Source of the DNA: Natronococcus pandeyae | GTDB lineage: Archaea; Halobacteriota; Halobacteria; Halobacteriales; Natrialbaceae | Length of the DNA stretch: 43,965 nucleotides | Direction: 5' to 3' | Assembly: GCF_008122205.1 (NCBI RefSeq) | Contig: NZ_PHNJ01000025.1 | Coordinates: 1-43,965, forward strand | In this document: one piece after another, positions 18,380 to 26,737 of the stretch | How positions within the stretch are numbered: position 1 is the stretch's first letter | Layout: each line of letters starts with the position of its first letter | The notes under the pieces: model-generated | Databases searched by the model: none | What the model saw: the letters and a program-made list of their open reading frames with translations, nothing else | What the model was told of the DNA's origin: nothing | Position numbers and translations under genes: made by a program

Positions 18380-19063
18380 CTACGAGCCGATACTGTGAGT
18401 CGTCCCGGCGAGTTCGGCGACCGCCGACGGGACGGCGGTCGAGACGTCCGACTGCTCGACGTGGGCGACGGCGCGCGGATCCGGCTCGGGGCCGCCCTCG
18501 AGCAGGACCTGGATCGCGCTCATCCCGGCGCCCGTCGCCCCCTGGATATCGGCCTCGACCTCGTCGCCGACGTACACCGCCGTCTCGGCGTCGACGTCGA
18601 GGGCGTCGGTAATTGCCTCGAACGCGCGGGGGTCGGGCTTTCCGGCCTCGAGTTCGCCCGTCACCAGCGCCGCGTCGAAGGCGTCCTCCCATCCCAGCGT
18701 CGACAGTTTGTCCCGCTGGGCGCGGACGGGGCCGTTCGTCAGCAGTCCGACCCGGTACTCGTCGCCGAGTTCCGCGAGCATCGATTCGACGCCGGGAAGC
18801 GGCTCGAGCGACGCCGCGATCTCGTCGCGGTAGGCGGTGGCGACGTCGGCCGGCTCGGCGTCGGTGTCTCGCCCGGCGAGTAACTCTTCGAAGATTGGTT
18901 CTCTGGTCTCACGGGTGAGATTTCGACGGTGGGCCTCGAGGTACGCGCTTCGTGACAGTTCCGGCGCACCGACGGCGTTCGCTGCGTCTTCGAGGATCGT
19001 CGCCCGGTCCCGCTGGGGAACGGCGAGCGTGTAATCGAGGTCGAAGACGACCGCCTGTAACAT
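18380..19063 (-). CDS. HAD-superfamily hydrolase (phosphatase)
   Basis: 227 residues with the four HAD motifs: nucleophile FDLDYTL at 7-13, Thr in LLTNGPV, Lys in GKPDPRAFE, and the acidic pair in YVGDEVEADIQGA. The helical cap (residues about 20-90) is of the C1 type. It probably dephosphorylates a small metabolite, substrate unknown. The start gives MLQAVVFDLD, the usual haloarchaeal form. A second protein of the same length and family is at 38736-39419. The 110-bp MITE-like element begins about 107 bp upstream. Confidence 0.9.
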   Translation of the reverse strand: MLQAVVFDLDYTLAVPQRDRATILEDAANAVGAPELSRSAYLEAHRRNLTRETREPIFEELLAGRDTDAEPADVATAYRDEIAASLEPLPGVESMLAELGDEYRVGLLTNGPVRAQRDKLSTLGWEDAFDAALVTGELEAGKPDPRAFEAITDALDVDAETAVYVGDEVEADIQGATGAGMSAIQVLLEGGPEPDPRAVAHVEQSDVSTAVPSAVAELAGTTHSIGS

Positions 19064-19170
19064 GCTCTTCGAGAGGAAGTCAACGTGCTTGAACCTACTG
19101 TTTCAGGAACGGAGGGGACGCGAACGAACCGCGGGGACGAGTCGGTCGATCCGCCGCTCGAGTGGCGCTT

Positions 19171-19280
19171 ATACTGTCAGACAGACGTCAGTGAGGGGTC
19201 GGTCGCGAAATTCCGGCCGTCACCGGCGATGACGACCGAGTTCGAGCGACCGATCTTCGACTAGTGCTGCCCGACAGTAT
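19171..19280 (+). mobile_element. MITE-like element, copy A (110 bp)
   Basis: A 110-bp block with imperfect 14-bp terminal inverted repeats (atactgtcagacag at the left, ctgcccgacagtat at the right). It matches the reverse complement of 29304-29413 at 101 of 110 positions by hand alignment. It encodes no transposase. Its last base is the first base of the stop codon of the antiporter gene to the right. No clear target-site duplication is visible. This fits a non-autonomous miniature inverted-repeat element. Confidence 0.75.
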
Positions 19281-20560
19281 CAGTCGTCGCTCGGTTGCGG
19301 TGTCGGCTCCGTCTCGCTCTCGAGGAACGGGACGACGACGTCCTCGATCCGGTTGGCGTACTGCATGAACGTCGTGCCGAGGATGCTCATGAACAGCACG
19401 TAGCCGACGGCGAAGGCGTAGATCGTTTCGGCCGTTTCCACCGCGAGTCCGGTTCCCGCACCCGCGAGCGCGATACTCGCGATAATGAGCGAGAACTCGC
19501 CGCGGGTCGTCATACCGAGGCCGACCCGCACGGAGCGGCGCTCGTCGAGATCGTAGATGCGGCCGCCGAGGTAGCCGCTGACGAGTTTCGAGGGTGCCGT
19601 CAGGAGCACGGCGAGCGCGATGAGTCCGACGACGCCGAGGAACAGCGTCGGATCGGTGATCAGGCCGATCCAGAAGAAGAAGATCGCCGCGAAGGTGTCG
19701 CGAAGCGGCTCGAGCAGGTTCTCGAGTTCGTGGACGTGGTCGGTCGAGGAGAACGCCATCCCGACGAAGAAGGCCGCGACGGCCTCGCTGACCCCGAGTG
19801 CGAGCGCGGCGCCCGAAATGAGGACGGTGATCCCGAGTGCGCGAAGGACGACGAACTCGTGGGAGTTGATCTCCAGGCTGCGCTGGAACCAGGCGGTGCC
19901 GAGGTAGACGAGCAAGAGCAAGACGAGGATGAACGCCACCGCGATGCCGATCTGGCCGGCTGCCTCGCCGATGTCGCCGCCCCCGAGGACGAGCGCGGAC
20001 GCGATCGCCAGGTAGACGGCGATGAACAGGTCCTCGTAGACCAGCGTCCCGAGCATCGGGTCGGCCTCGTCGTTGGCGATCCAGCCGAGGTCGATCAGCG
20101 ACTTCGTGATGATCGCGCTCGAGGAGATGTAGACGACCCCGGCGGTGAGAAAGGCCGGAAGGAACGCGCCGAAGACGGCGTAGCCGATCACGAGGCCGAT
20201 TCCGAAGTTGATTATCAGGTCGACCGTTCCGGCTTTCCCGATTCGCTCCTTGGCGGCGATCAGCCGATCGAGGTTGAACTCGAGGCCGAGGAAGAACAAC
20301 AGGAGGACGATCCCGAGTTCGGCGGCGAGATGGATGAAGTCGGTTTCCGCGAGCGCGAGTGCTGCGCCGTGCGAGACGAGATCGGTCCCGAGCAGCGCTG
20401 GGAAGTCGATCCGGCCGAGCACGTACGGGTTCAGCGCCATCCCGATGAGGATGTAAAACGGGATGACCGACTGGTTGATTCGGTTGGCGAGCAGTCCGGC
20501 CAAAGCGACGGCTGCGAACAGGACGCCGACGTCGATCAGGGCGGTCGATTCAGCTGCCAT
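19280..20560 (-). CDS. khtU: KhtU/Kef-type cation:proton antiporter (CPA2)
   Basis: A membrane antiporter of 426 residues with about 12 hydrophobic segments. The family features are ELGIVLLLFFLGLEFNLDRL, the ion-site segment TLVYEDLFIAVYLAI with the conserved acidic Asp, and GMTTRGEFSLIIASIALAG near the end. There is no RCK domain on the same chain. The KhtT-like regulator 58 bp upstream supplies it, so the pair resembles the KhtTU K+/H+ antiporter. The C-terminus is an acidic, proline-bearing tail (ESETEPTPQPSDD). The MITE copy A abuts the stop codon. Specificity for K+ is inferred from the pair. Confidence 0.85.
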   Translation of the reverse strand: MAAESTALIDVGVLFAAVALAGLLANRINQSVIPFYILIGMALNPYVLGRIDFPALLGTDLVSHGAALALAETDFIHLAAELGIVLLLFFLGLEFNLDRLIAAKERIGKAGTVDLIINFGIGLVIGYAVFGAFLPAFLTAGVVYISSSAIITKSLIDLGWIANDEADPMLGTLVYEDLFIAVYLAIASALVLGGGDIGEAAGQIGIAVAFILVLLLLVYLGTAWFQRSLEINSHEFVVLRALGITVLISGAALALGVSEAVAAFFVGMAFSSTDHVHELENLLEPLRDTFAAIFFFWIGLITDPTLFLGVVGLIALAVLLTAPSKLVSGYLGGRIYDLDERRSVRVGLGMTTRGEFSLIIASIALAGAGTGLAVETAETIYAFAVGYVLFMSILGTTFMQYANRIEDVVVPFLESETEPTPQPSDD

Positions 20561-20618
20561 CGGTTCTCCCTCCTCGTGGTCGCGTTCCGTCTCCTACCGG
20601 TCTCGTTCCAGGCATATC

Positions 20619-21116
20619 TCAGGCGGACCCGTCGGTAGCTTCGAGCATCGATTCGAACTGGTCGAGTGCAGTCGTTTCGCCGACCGCGACGATCGTATCG
20701 CTGCCCTCGATCCGCTTTTCGGCCGTCGAAGCGGGGATGACATCGTCGCCGCGTTGTACCGCGACGACCGCGACGTCGATCCGTTCGTCCGCGAGGATGT
20801 CGGCAATCGACTCGCCCGCGAGCGGCGAGCCGGCCGGGACGTCGAACCACTCGATGCTGGTGCCGTCGCCGAGTGTCGTCTCTTTGTCCTCGGTCTTGAT
20901 CGGCTGGAAGTACGCTCCCTCGAGGATGGTGCCGACCGTTCGAGCGAGCTGATCGGAGAGTTCGAACAGCTTCTCGGAATCGGCGTCCTCGTCGGGTTTC
21001 AGAAAGACGTCGCGTTGACCGGTGTTGTGGATAACGACGACGAGCGTCTGTCCATCGTCGAGGTCGATCTGGAACTTCTTCCCGACGCCGGGGAGGTCAC
21101 TTTCGGTAATCGGCAT
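20619..21116 (-). CDS. khtT: KhtT-like regulatory subunit with RCK_C (TrkA-C) domain
   Basis: 165 residues, soluble. The N-terminal part begins MPITESDLPGVGKKFQIDLDDGQ, as in KhtT. The RCK_C domain runs from about residue 85 (IEWFDVPAGSPLAGESIADI...DTIVAVG). In bacteria KhtT gates the partner antiporter, and some RCK_C domains bind cyclic di-AMP; whether this one does is not visible. It is followed by the transporter gene and preceded by a good TATA box, so it is the first gene of a two-gene operon. Confidence 0.85.
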   Translation of the reverse strand: MPITESDLPGVGKKFQIDLDDGQTLVVVIHNTGQRDVFLKPDEDADSEKLFELSDQLARTVGTILEGAYFQPIKTEDKETTLGDGTSIEWFDVPAGSPLAGESIADILADERIDVAVVAVQRGDDVIPASTAEKRIEGSDTIVAVGETTALDQFESMLEATDGSA

Positions 21117-21139
21117 ACGTCAGTGACCGTCGTCGTCGC

Positions 21140-21147
21140 TATTAAAT
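21140..21147 (-). promoter_or_regulatory. TATA-like box of the khtTU operon
   Basis: The minus-strand sequence gatttaatag is 24-31 bp before the khtT ATG. The same region also lies upstream of the divergent antiporter gene at 21247, so both operons may be regulated from one 130-bp gap. Confidence 0.55.
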
Positions 21148-21246
21148 CACCGGAGACGGAGCGAGGCGGGGACGGTACGTTTCGACGGAATCCGCCGAAA
21201 CGGGTTCCGGTACTCTCATTCCCGTTCGACGCAAACGCCCGGTCGA

Positions 21247-23001
21247 ATGGTCTCCGAGGTTGCACTCACCATCGATCTCGCAATTATTGTTTTCAGTGCG
21301 ACGCTCGCCGGGTTCGTCGCCAAGCAAACCGGTCAGCCGACGATCATCGCCTACATCGTCGCCGGAATAGTGATCGGTCCGGCAGCCCTCGGACTCGTCG
21401 AAGTGAGCGAACTGACGGAGCTGCTGTCCGAACTCGGGCTCGCGTTCTTGCTGTTTCTGCTCGGAATCAAGATGCGACTCGAGGAGATCCAGTACATCCT
21501 CTCGCCGATCGTCAAGATTTCGATTCCGCAGATGACGGCGGTCTTTCTCGCGGGTGCGGGGATCTCGCTGGCGCTCGGCTTCACCCCGCTCGAGTCGCTG
21601 CTAATCGGTCTCGCGGTGATGTACAGCTCCACTGCGGTCGTCGTCAAGATGCTCACCGACAAAGACGAGGCGACGTCGCTACACGGCAAGATCGACGTCG
21701 GCGTCCTGCTCGTCCAGGACATCGTTGTCGTCATCATTCTGGCCGTGCTCGCGGCCGGCCGTCCGGACGACGTAGCCGAGGTCGCGACGACGCTCGGGGT
21801 CGTGCTCGTCCTCGTCGCACTCGTCACCGTCGCGGCCGTCGCCGCGTCGCAGACGGTGTTACCGCTCGTCTTCCGCCGGATCGCCGACAACAAGGAGGTG
21901 TTCTTCCTCGTCGCACTTTCCTGGGCGTTCCTGTTCGTATTCGTCTCCGACAACGTCAACCTCTTTCTGGCGCCGCTCGGCATCGAGGCGTACCTTTCGA
22001 TCGAGATGGGGGCGTTCCTCGCCGGGTTGGCGATCGCACAGCTCCCCTACAGCAAGGAGCTGCAGGACCGCGTCAATCCGTTGACCGACCTGTTCGTTAT
22101 GGTGTTTTTCGTCTCGGTCGCGCTCGACCTCGGGACCGATCAGCTCCTCTTTTACGCACAGGAGGCGGTTATTGCCGCGCTGGTATTGATGCCCGTGAAG
22201 TTCCTCGTGTTCTTTTACCTGATCGACTGGCAGGGGTTCGGTACCGAAACGACGTTTCTGGGCAGTATCAACATGATGCAGGTCAGCGAGTTCGGCATCA
22301 TCGTCGCCGCCGTCGCGTTCGAGGGCGGGTTCATCGACGCCGAGGTACTCGGTTTCATGACGCTGCTCGCAATCTTCACGATGAGCGTTTCGGTGTACTT
22401 CATCGAGTTCAACCACCAGCTGTTCGAGCGGTTCGAACCGACGCTCTCGAGGTGGACCGGCGACGGCTCGTTCGAGGGCGGCAAGCGGGAGTACCGCGAT
22501 CACGCGGTCGTCATCGGCTACGACGAAGTGACGCGCAACGCCCTCCCGATCCTCGCGGACCGCTACGAGGACGTCGTCGTCGTCGACCGAACGGTCGATC
22601 ACATCGAGACGCTCGAGGAAGAGGGGTACGACGCGATCTACGGGGACTTCCGGAACGCCACGATCCGGAAGGACGCGGCCATAAAGAAGGCGGCGTTCGC
22701 CCTCTCGTCGTCGGTCCAGCCGGAAGTGAACAAGGCGCTGCTCAGAGAGGTCAGCGAGGACACCGTCGTCTTCGTCGAGGCCGAGCGGATCGAGCACGCG
22801 ACCGAACTCTACGACAGAGGTGCACACTGCGTCGTCATGCCGCCGTACTTCGCCGCCGACAGACTCGCCGACTACCTGCGGGCGTATCTCGAGGAGGAAG
22901 CGCCCTTCGAAGAGGCGATCGACGACGACGTCGAGTTACTGGAGAGTCCGGAACCGTTCCCGGAACCCGCCGACCGCCTCGGAGGTGATCTCGATGACTG
23001 A
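21247..23001 (+). CDS. CPA2/Kef-type antiporter with degenerate RCK_N domain
   Basis: 584 residues. An antiporter domain occupies 1-400 (LSELGLAFLLFLLGIKMRLEEI, ion-site segment VGVLLVQDIVVVIILAV, MMQVSEFGIIVAAVAFEG). A cytoplasmic RCK-like domain starts at about residue 415. Its dinucleotide loop reads VVIGYDEVTRN near residue 424, where a canonical RCK has GYGxxG, so the second and third glycines are replaced. The following VVVDRTVDHIETLEEEGYDAIYGDFRN still fits the fold. Loss of the glycines suggests it no longer binds NAD(H) or ATP normally. It overlaps the next antiporter by 8 nt. The paralog at 26730-28460 has the same loss. Confidence 0.9.
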   Translation: MVSEVALTIDLAIIVFSATLAGFVAKQTGQPTIIAYIVAGIVIGPAALGLVEVSELTELLSELGLAFLLFLLGIKMRLEEIQYILSPIVKISIPQMTAVFLAGAGISLALGFTPLESLLIGLAVMYSSTAVVVKMLTDKDEATSLHGKIDVGVLLVQDIVVVIILAVLAAGRPDDVAEVATTLGVVLVLVALVTVAAVAASQTVLPLVFRRIADNKEVFFLVALSWAFLFVFVSDNVNLFLAPLGIEAYLSIEMGAFLAGLAIAQLPYSKELQDRVNPLTDLFVMVFFVSVALDLGTDQLLFYAQEAVIAALVLMPVKFLVFFYLIDWQGFGTETTFLGSINMMQVSEFGIIVAAVAFEGGFIDAEVLGFMTLLAIFTMSVSVYFIEFNHQLFERFEPTLSRWTGDGSFEGGKREYRDHAVVIGYDEVTRNALPILADRYEDVVVVDRTVDHIETLEEEGYDAIYGDFRNATIRKDAAIKKAAFALSSSVQPEVNKALLREVSEDTVVFVEAERIEHATELYDRGAHCVVMPPYFAADRLADYLRAYLEEEAPFEEAIDDDVELLESPEPFPEPADRLGGDLDD

Positions 23002-24682
23002 CCTGCTCACTGCGGTGTCGATCATGTTCATCATCACGGGACCGTTTCTGCTGGTGGCCAACCGGTTCGAGCTCCCGACCGTCCCGTTTTTCGTCCTCGC
23101 GGGGGTCATCGTCGGCTTCTTCGTCGACCCGGAGCTCACCCTCGAACTCGCCCAGTACGGGATCGCACTGCTCGTGTTCTCGTTCGGCGTCGACATCGAA
23201 CTCTCGACAGTTCGGACGGTGCTGGTCGACAGCGAACTCGCCGCGTTTGGACAGATTCTCGTCGTCGGTTCGCTCGGGTTCGGCCTCGGACTCCTGCTCG
23301 GCGTTCCGCCCGGCGAATCGATCTACCTCGGCGCCGCTGCGGCGCTCTCCTCGACGATCGTCGGGGCCGCACTGTTGCAACGGGAGTTCGACACGAACCT
23401 GGTTCGCGGGCGGCTGGCCAGATCCATCCACTTCGTACAGGACCTGCTCGCCATCCTGTTCGTGCTCGTCCTGAGCGCCGCGACGCTCGCGGTCGACTCC
23501 GTCGCAACGGTGGTCGGATACGGCGTCGGGTTGCTCGTCGCCGCCCTCATCGTCAACCGCTATCTGTTCGACGTCGTCGGCGAATTCGCTGGAGATTCGG
23601 ACGAACTCATGATCCTCGCGGTCGTCGCGTTGCTCGCGCTGTTCGTCGGCGCGGCCGAGTTCGCGGGCATCTCGATCGTCGTCGGCGCCTTCGCCGCCGG
23701 GCTCGCGGTTCGTCACGACCCCGTCGAGTATCTGGGTCTGTTCAACGGCCTCGAGTCGATCAAAGACTTCTTCGTCGCCATCTTCTTCGTGACGATAGGC
23801 GCGCTCGTCGTCCTGCCGTTCGTCGAACTCGGATGGACCGAATCCGTCGAAAAGCTGCTTCTCGCGGGCGGCCTCGTGCTCCTGACCGCGGTGGTGAAGC
23901 CGGCGGTCACCACGGCGATCCTGATCTCCCAGGGGTACGAGGCTCGTACGGCGACGCTGACCAGCCTCAACACCGACCAGGTCAGCGAGTTCGCGCTCAT
24001 CATCGCGATCGAAGCGCTGCTGCTCGGACTCCTGTCCCAGTCGGTGTTCGACGCGATCATCCTCGCCGCGGCGGTGACGATGGCGACCTCGAGTCTCAGC
24101 CAGCGCTACGACGAGCAGATCTACCGAACGCTGGCCGACCACGGGCTCCTCGGCAGCAGACACGAGAAAATCGACGAGTGGAGCGACGTGCCGGCCGACC
24201 TCTCCGATCACGTCGTGATCGTCGGCTACGGCCGGCAAGGGCAGACCCTCGTCGAAACCTGCGAACACCTCGACCACCCGTACGTCGTCATCGAAAACGA
24301 CCCGGCCCGCAGGGACGCGGTCGCCGACTGTGACGCGTTCGTCTTCGGCGACGCGATGGAACGATACACCTGGGAGAAAGCGAACGCCGAGGACGCACGA
24401 ATCGTGGTTTCGACGGTCAAATCCGAGTTCGTCTCCAGACGCATCCTCTCGTTCGGATTCGACACCGACCTCACCCTGCGTTCGGGTGACCGGGAAAGCG
24501 CCCTGGAACTGCTCGACGAAGGGGCACTGTACGTCAGCCACTCGGATCTGCTCGCCGGACAGCAACTCGCCAAGCAGATCCGGGCGCTCGTCGACGGCGA
24601 ACTGACGCCGGCGGAGCTTCGCGAACGACAGCAAGCCGAACTGGAGGACCGTGCCGACCGTCTCCCACATATTTTCCACTGA
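22994..24682 (+). CDS. CPA2/Kef-type antiporter with canonical RCK_N domain
   Basis: 562 residues from the ATG at 22994, which overlaps the previous stop in ATGACTGA. A longer upstream frame is rejected because it reads through the preceding gene. The membrane part includes YGIALLVFSFGVDIELST, ion-site segment SIHFVQDLLAILFVLV and TDQVSEFALIIAIEALLLG. The RCK domain begins HVVIVGYGRQGQTLVET (glycine loop about residue 411), followed by VVIENDPARRDAVADCDAFVFGDAM, a normal nucleotide-binding pattern. It forms a translationally coupled pair with the degenerate antiporter before it, likely making a mixed dimer. Confidence 0.92.
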   Translation: MTDLLTAVSIMFIITGPFLLVANRFELPTVPFFVLAGVIVGFFVDPELTLELAQYGIALLVFSFGVDIELSTVRTVLVDSELAAFGQILVVGSLGFGLGLLLGVPPGESIYLGAAAALSSTIVGAALLQREFDTNLVRGRLARSIHFVQDLLAILFVLVLSAATLAVDSVATVVGYGVGLLVAALIVNRYLFDVVGEFAGDSDELMILAVVALLALFVGAAEFAGISIVVGAFAAGLAVRHDPVEYLGLFNGLESIKDFFVAIFFVTIGALVVLPFVELGWTESVEKLLLAGGLVLLTAVVKPAVTTAILISQGYEARTATLTSLNTDQVSEFALIIAIEALLLGLLSQSVFDAIILAAAVTMATSSLSQRYDEQIYRTLADHGLLGSRHEKIDEWSDVPADLSDHVVIVGYGRQGQTLVETCEHLDHPYVVIENDPARRDAVADCDAFVFGDAMERYTWEKANAEDARIVVSTVKSEFVSRRILSFGFDTDLTLRSGDRESALELLDEGALYVSHSDLLAGQQLAKQIRALVDGELTPAELRERQQAELEDRADRLPHIFH

Positions 24683-24797
24683 GGCGCCGTCCGTCGGCGA
24701 GCGTGGTCTCGACCCGTCGGCTTCGAAGCGATCCTGAGGGCGCAAGCGTCGTACCGCCAAGGGTTTTCCATCTGCCCTGAGTACGGTAGCGACACCG

Positions 24798-24992
24798 ATG
24801 TTCGAGTCAGTCGATCCCGTCCGTCTGCTCCGGAACCTCGGCATCTACGTCGTAGCGGTTCTCGTCGCGATCGTCGGCGCGATCGGACTGATCGACGTGA
24901 TCGACGTTCCCGCGGTCATCGCGGGACTGTTGCTCGCCCTCGGGCTCGGGGTCGTCCTCGCCGTTCACGAGTACCTCGACGGCCCGTTCTAA
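24798..24992 (+). CDS. Small two-helix membrane protein
   Basis: 64 residues, with two hydrophobic helices at about 15-35 (GIYVVAVLVAIVGAIGLIDVI) and 38-56 (PAVIAGLLLALGLGVVLAV). A short acidic end (HEYLDGPF) follows. It sits at the centre of symmetry between the two convergent antiporter operons, 116 bp after the first and convergent with the second. It could be an antiporter accessory peptide, but nothing in the sequence proves this. Confidence 0.65.
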   Translation: MFESVDPVRLLRNLGIYVVAVLVAIVGAIGLIDVIDVPAVIAGLLLALGLGVVLAVHEYLDGPF

Positions 24993-25039
24993 GCCCCATC
25001 GAGCTCGCCGTCGACGGAAGCGAGGGCACCTGGCCCCAC

Positions 25040-26737
25040 TCAGTACTGTTCGCGCTGCGTTGTGAACCCGTACCGCTCGAGTTCGGCCAGGCTGTCGAGG
25101 TGGTCCGATGCGAGCGTCTCCGCGTCCGTCTCGTCCTCGAGCAACGCGTCGACGATCTCGACCAGCTGTTCGCCAGCCAGGATGTCCGGGACGGTGACGT
25201 ACGTCGCGCCGGTCTCGACGAGTTTCGCGGCCTGTTCGGCGTCGTCGGACCGAAGGACGACGTTGGCGTCGGTCTCGAGTTCGAGCAGGTGGTCGGAAAC
25301 CGGGCGGTGATCGACGGTCGAAACGACGAGCGCGGCGTCCTCGAGGCTGGCCTTCTGCCACGGGTAGGTCGACATCGCGTCGCCGAAGACGTGGTTCCGG
25401 CACTCGGCTTCGAGCCGGTCGTACAGCGCGGGATCGTTCTCGATGACGACGTAGTCCCGATCGAGGTCCTCGAGAGTTTCGACGAGGCGACGGCCTTGCC
25501 GGCCGTAGCCGACGATCACGACGTGATCGGAGAGGTCGTCCGCGACGCGGCTGTACTGGTCGACCTTCCGCGTTCGCTGCTCGGTGAAGAACCGCGAGAT
25601 GACCGCCGAGTACAGATCTTCCTCGGTGCGTCTGGCGACGGCGGTGAGCAGCATCGTCACGGCCGCTCCGAGGATGATCGCGTTGAACATATCCTCGGTT
25701 ATGGTCCCCATGAGCAGCGCTTGGATCGCGATGACGAGCGAGAACTCGCTGACCTGGTTGAGTCCGGTCGTCGCGAAAAACGCCGTTCGAACGTCGTACC
25801 CCTCGTAGACGAACGCCAGAAGCAAGACGATCGGATTGACGGCCGCTACCAGCGCCACGAGCACCAGCGCGATCGTCGCCGTCTCGAGGGTCGGGATCGA
25901 GACCAGCGCGCCGACGGTGACGAAGAAGATGGTGACGAAGAAGTCCCTGATCGAGTCGATTCCGTTGCCAACGGCGAGCGACTGCGTGCCATCGTTTCTG
26001 ATCGCGATCCCGGCGGCGAAGGCGCCGACGACGATCGAGATCCCGAAGTACTCGGCGGCCGCGAGGAAAGCGACCAGAATCGAGACGCTCCCCATCAACA
26101 CGAGCTCGTCCGAGCCGTCGGCGGCCCGGACCAATAGCGGAAACCCATGACGGTAGATCACGAGCCCGGCGACGATCAACACGACGCCGTATCCGATCTT
26201 CGACGCGACGGCGTCGGCGGTCATTACCTCCGTACTGAGGATCAGGAGGAGCGCGATCGCGACCAGATCGTCGAAGAAGTGGATCGAGGACGCGAGCCGA
26301 CCGTGGACGAGGTTGTCGCGGATCTCGGTCTCGAGCATCCCGGCGCCGACGAGCGTCGAGCTCAGGGTGACGGCGGCGCTGAAGTAGATGGCATTTCTGA
26401 GCGGATCGGCGAAGCCGAAGACCTCGCCGAGGACGTAGCCGGCGCCGAACGCGATCGGTGCGACGACGAGTAGCTGGGTTATCGCGGCGATCTCGCCGTC
26501 TCTGAGCACCGACTGGACGTCGCCGAGGTCGAGCCGGATCCCGAAGACGAACACGAGAAACGCGATCCCCCACTGGGCCAACACCAGCAGCTCGTCGAGC
26601 CCGATGGTCCATCCGACGGCGAGCCCGGCGAGGAGATAGAACGGAACGGTCGGCAGCCGGAACTGGTTGGCGACGAACAATAGCACACCGGCGGCAACGA
26701 AGATGATGCCGAGATCGACGATCAGCGCCTCAACCAT
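25040..26737 (-). CDS. CPA2/Kef-type antiporter with canonical RCK_N domain (mirror copy)
   Basis: 565 residues from the ATG at 26737, overlapping the upstream stop in ATGGTTGA. A GTG three codons earlier is possible. Key segments are WGIAFLVFVFGIRLDLGDV, ion-site segment SIHFFDDLVAIALLLI (Asp-Asp), LNQVSEFSLVIAIQALLMG, and the RCK loop HVVIVGYGRQGRRLVETL with VVIENDPALYDRLEAECRNHVFGDAM. It is the counterpart of 22994-24682 in order, domain layout and glycine loop, though the two are well diverged. It is the downstream gene of a coupled pair. Confidence 0.92.
   Translation of the reverse strand: MVEALIVDLGIIFVAAGVLLFVANQFRLPTVPFYLLAGLAVGWTIGLDELLVLAQWGIAFLVFVFGIRLDLGDVQSVLRDGEIAAITQLLVVAPIAFGAGYVLGEVFGFADPLRNAIYFSAAVTLSSTLVGAGMLETEIRDNLVHGRLASSIHFFDDLVAIALLLILSTEVMTADAVASKIGYGVVLIVAGLVIYRHGFPLLVRAADGSDELVLMGSVSILVAFLAAAEYFGISIVVGAFAAGIAIRNDGTQSLAVGNGIDSIRDFFVTIFFVTVGALVSIPTLETATIALVLVALVAAVNPIVLLLAFVYEGYDVRTAFFATTGLNQVSEFSLVIAIQALLMGTITEDMFNAIILGAAVTMLLTAVARRTEEDLYSAVISRFFTEQRTRKVDQYSRVADDLSDHVVIVGYGRQGRRLVETLEDLDRDYVVIENDPALYDRLEAECRNHVFGDAMSTYPWQKASLEDAALVVSTVDHRPVSDHLLELETDANVVLRSDDAEQAAKLVETGATYVTVPDILAGEQLVEIVDALLEDETDAETLASDHLDSLAELERYGFTTQREQY

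Noticed and set aside
22835-24844. 669-residue minus-strand frame opposite an antiporter
   Set aside because: Antisense shadow: rich in Asp/Glu/Arg runs, no hydrophobic core, no motif.
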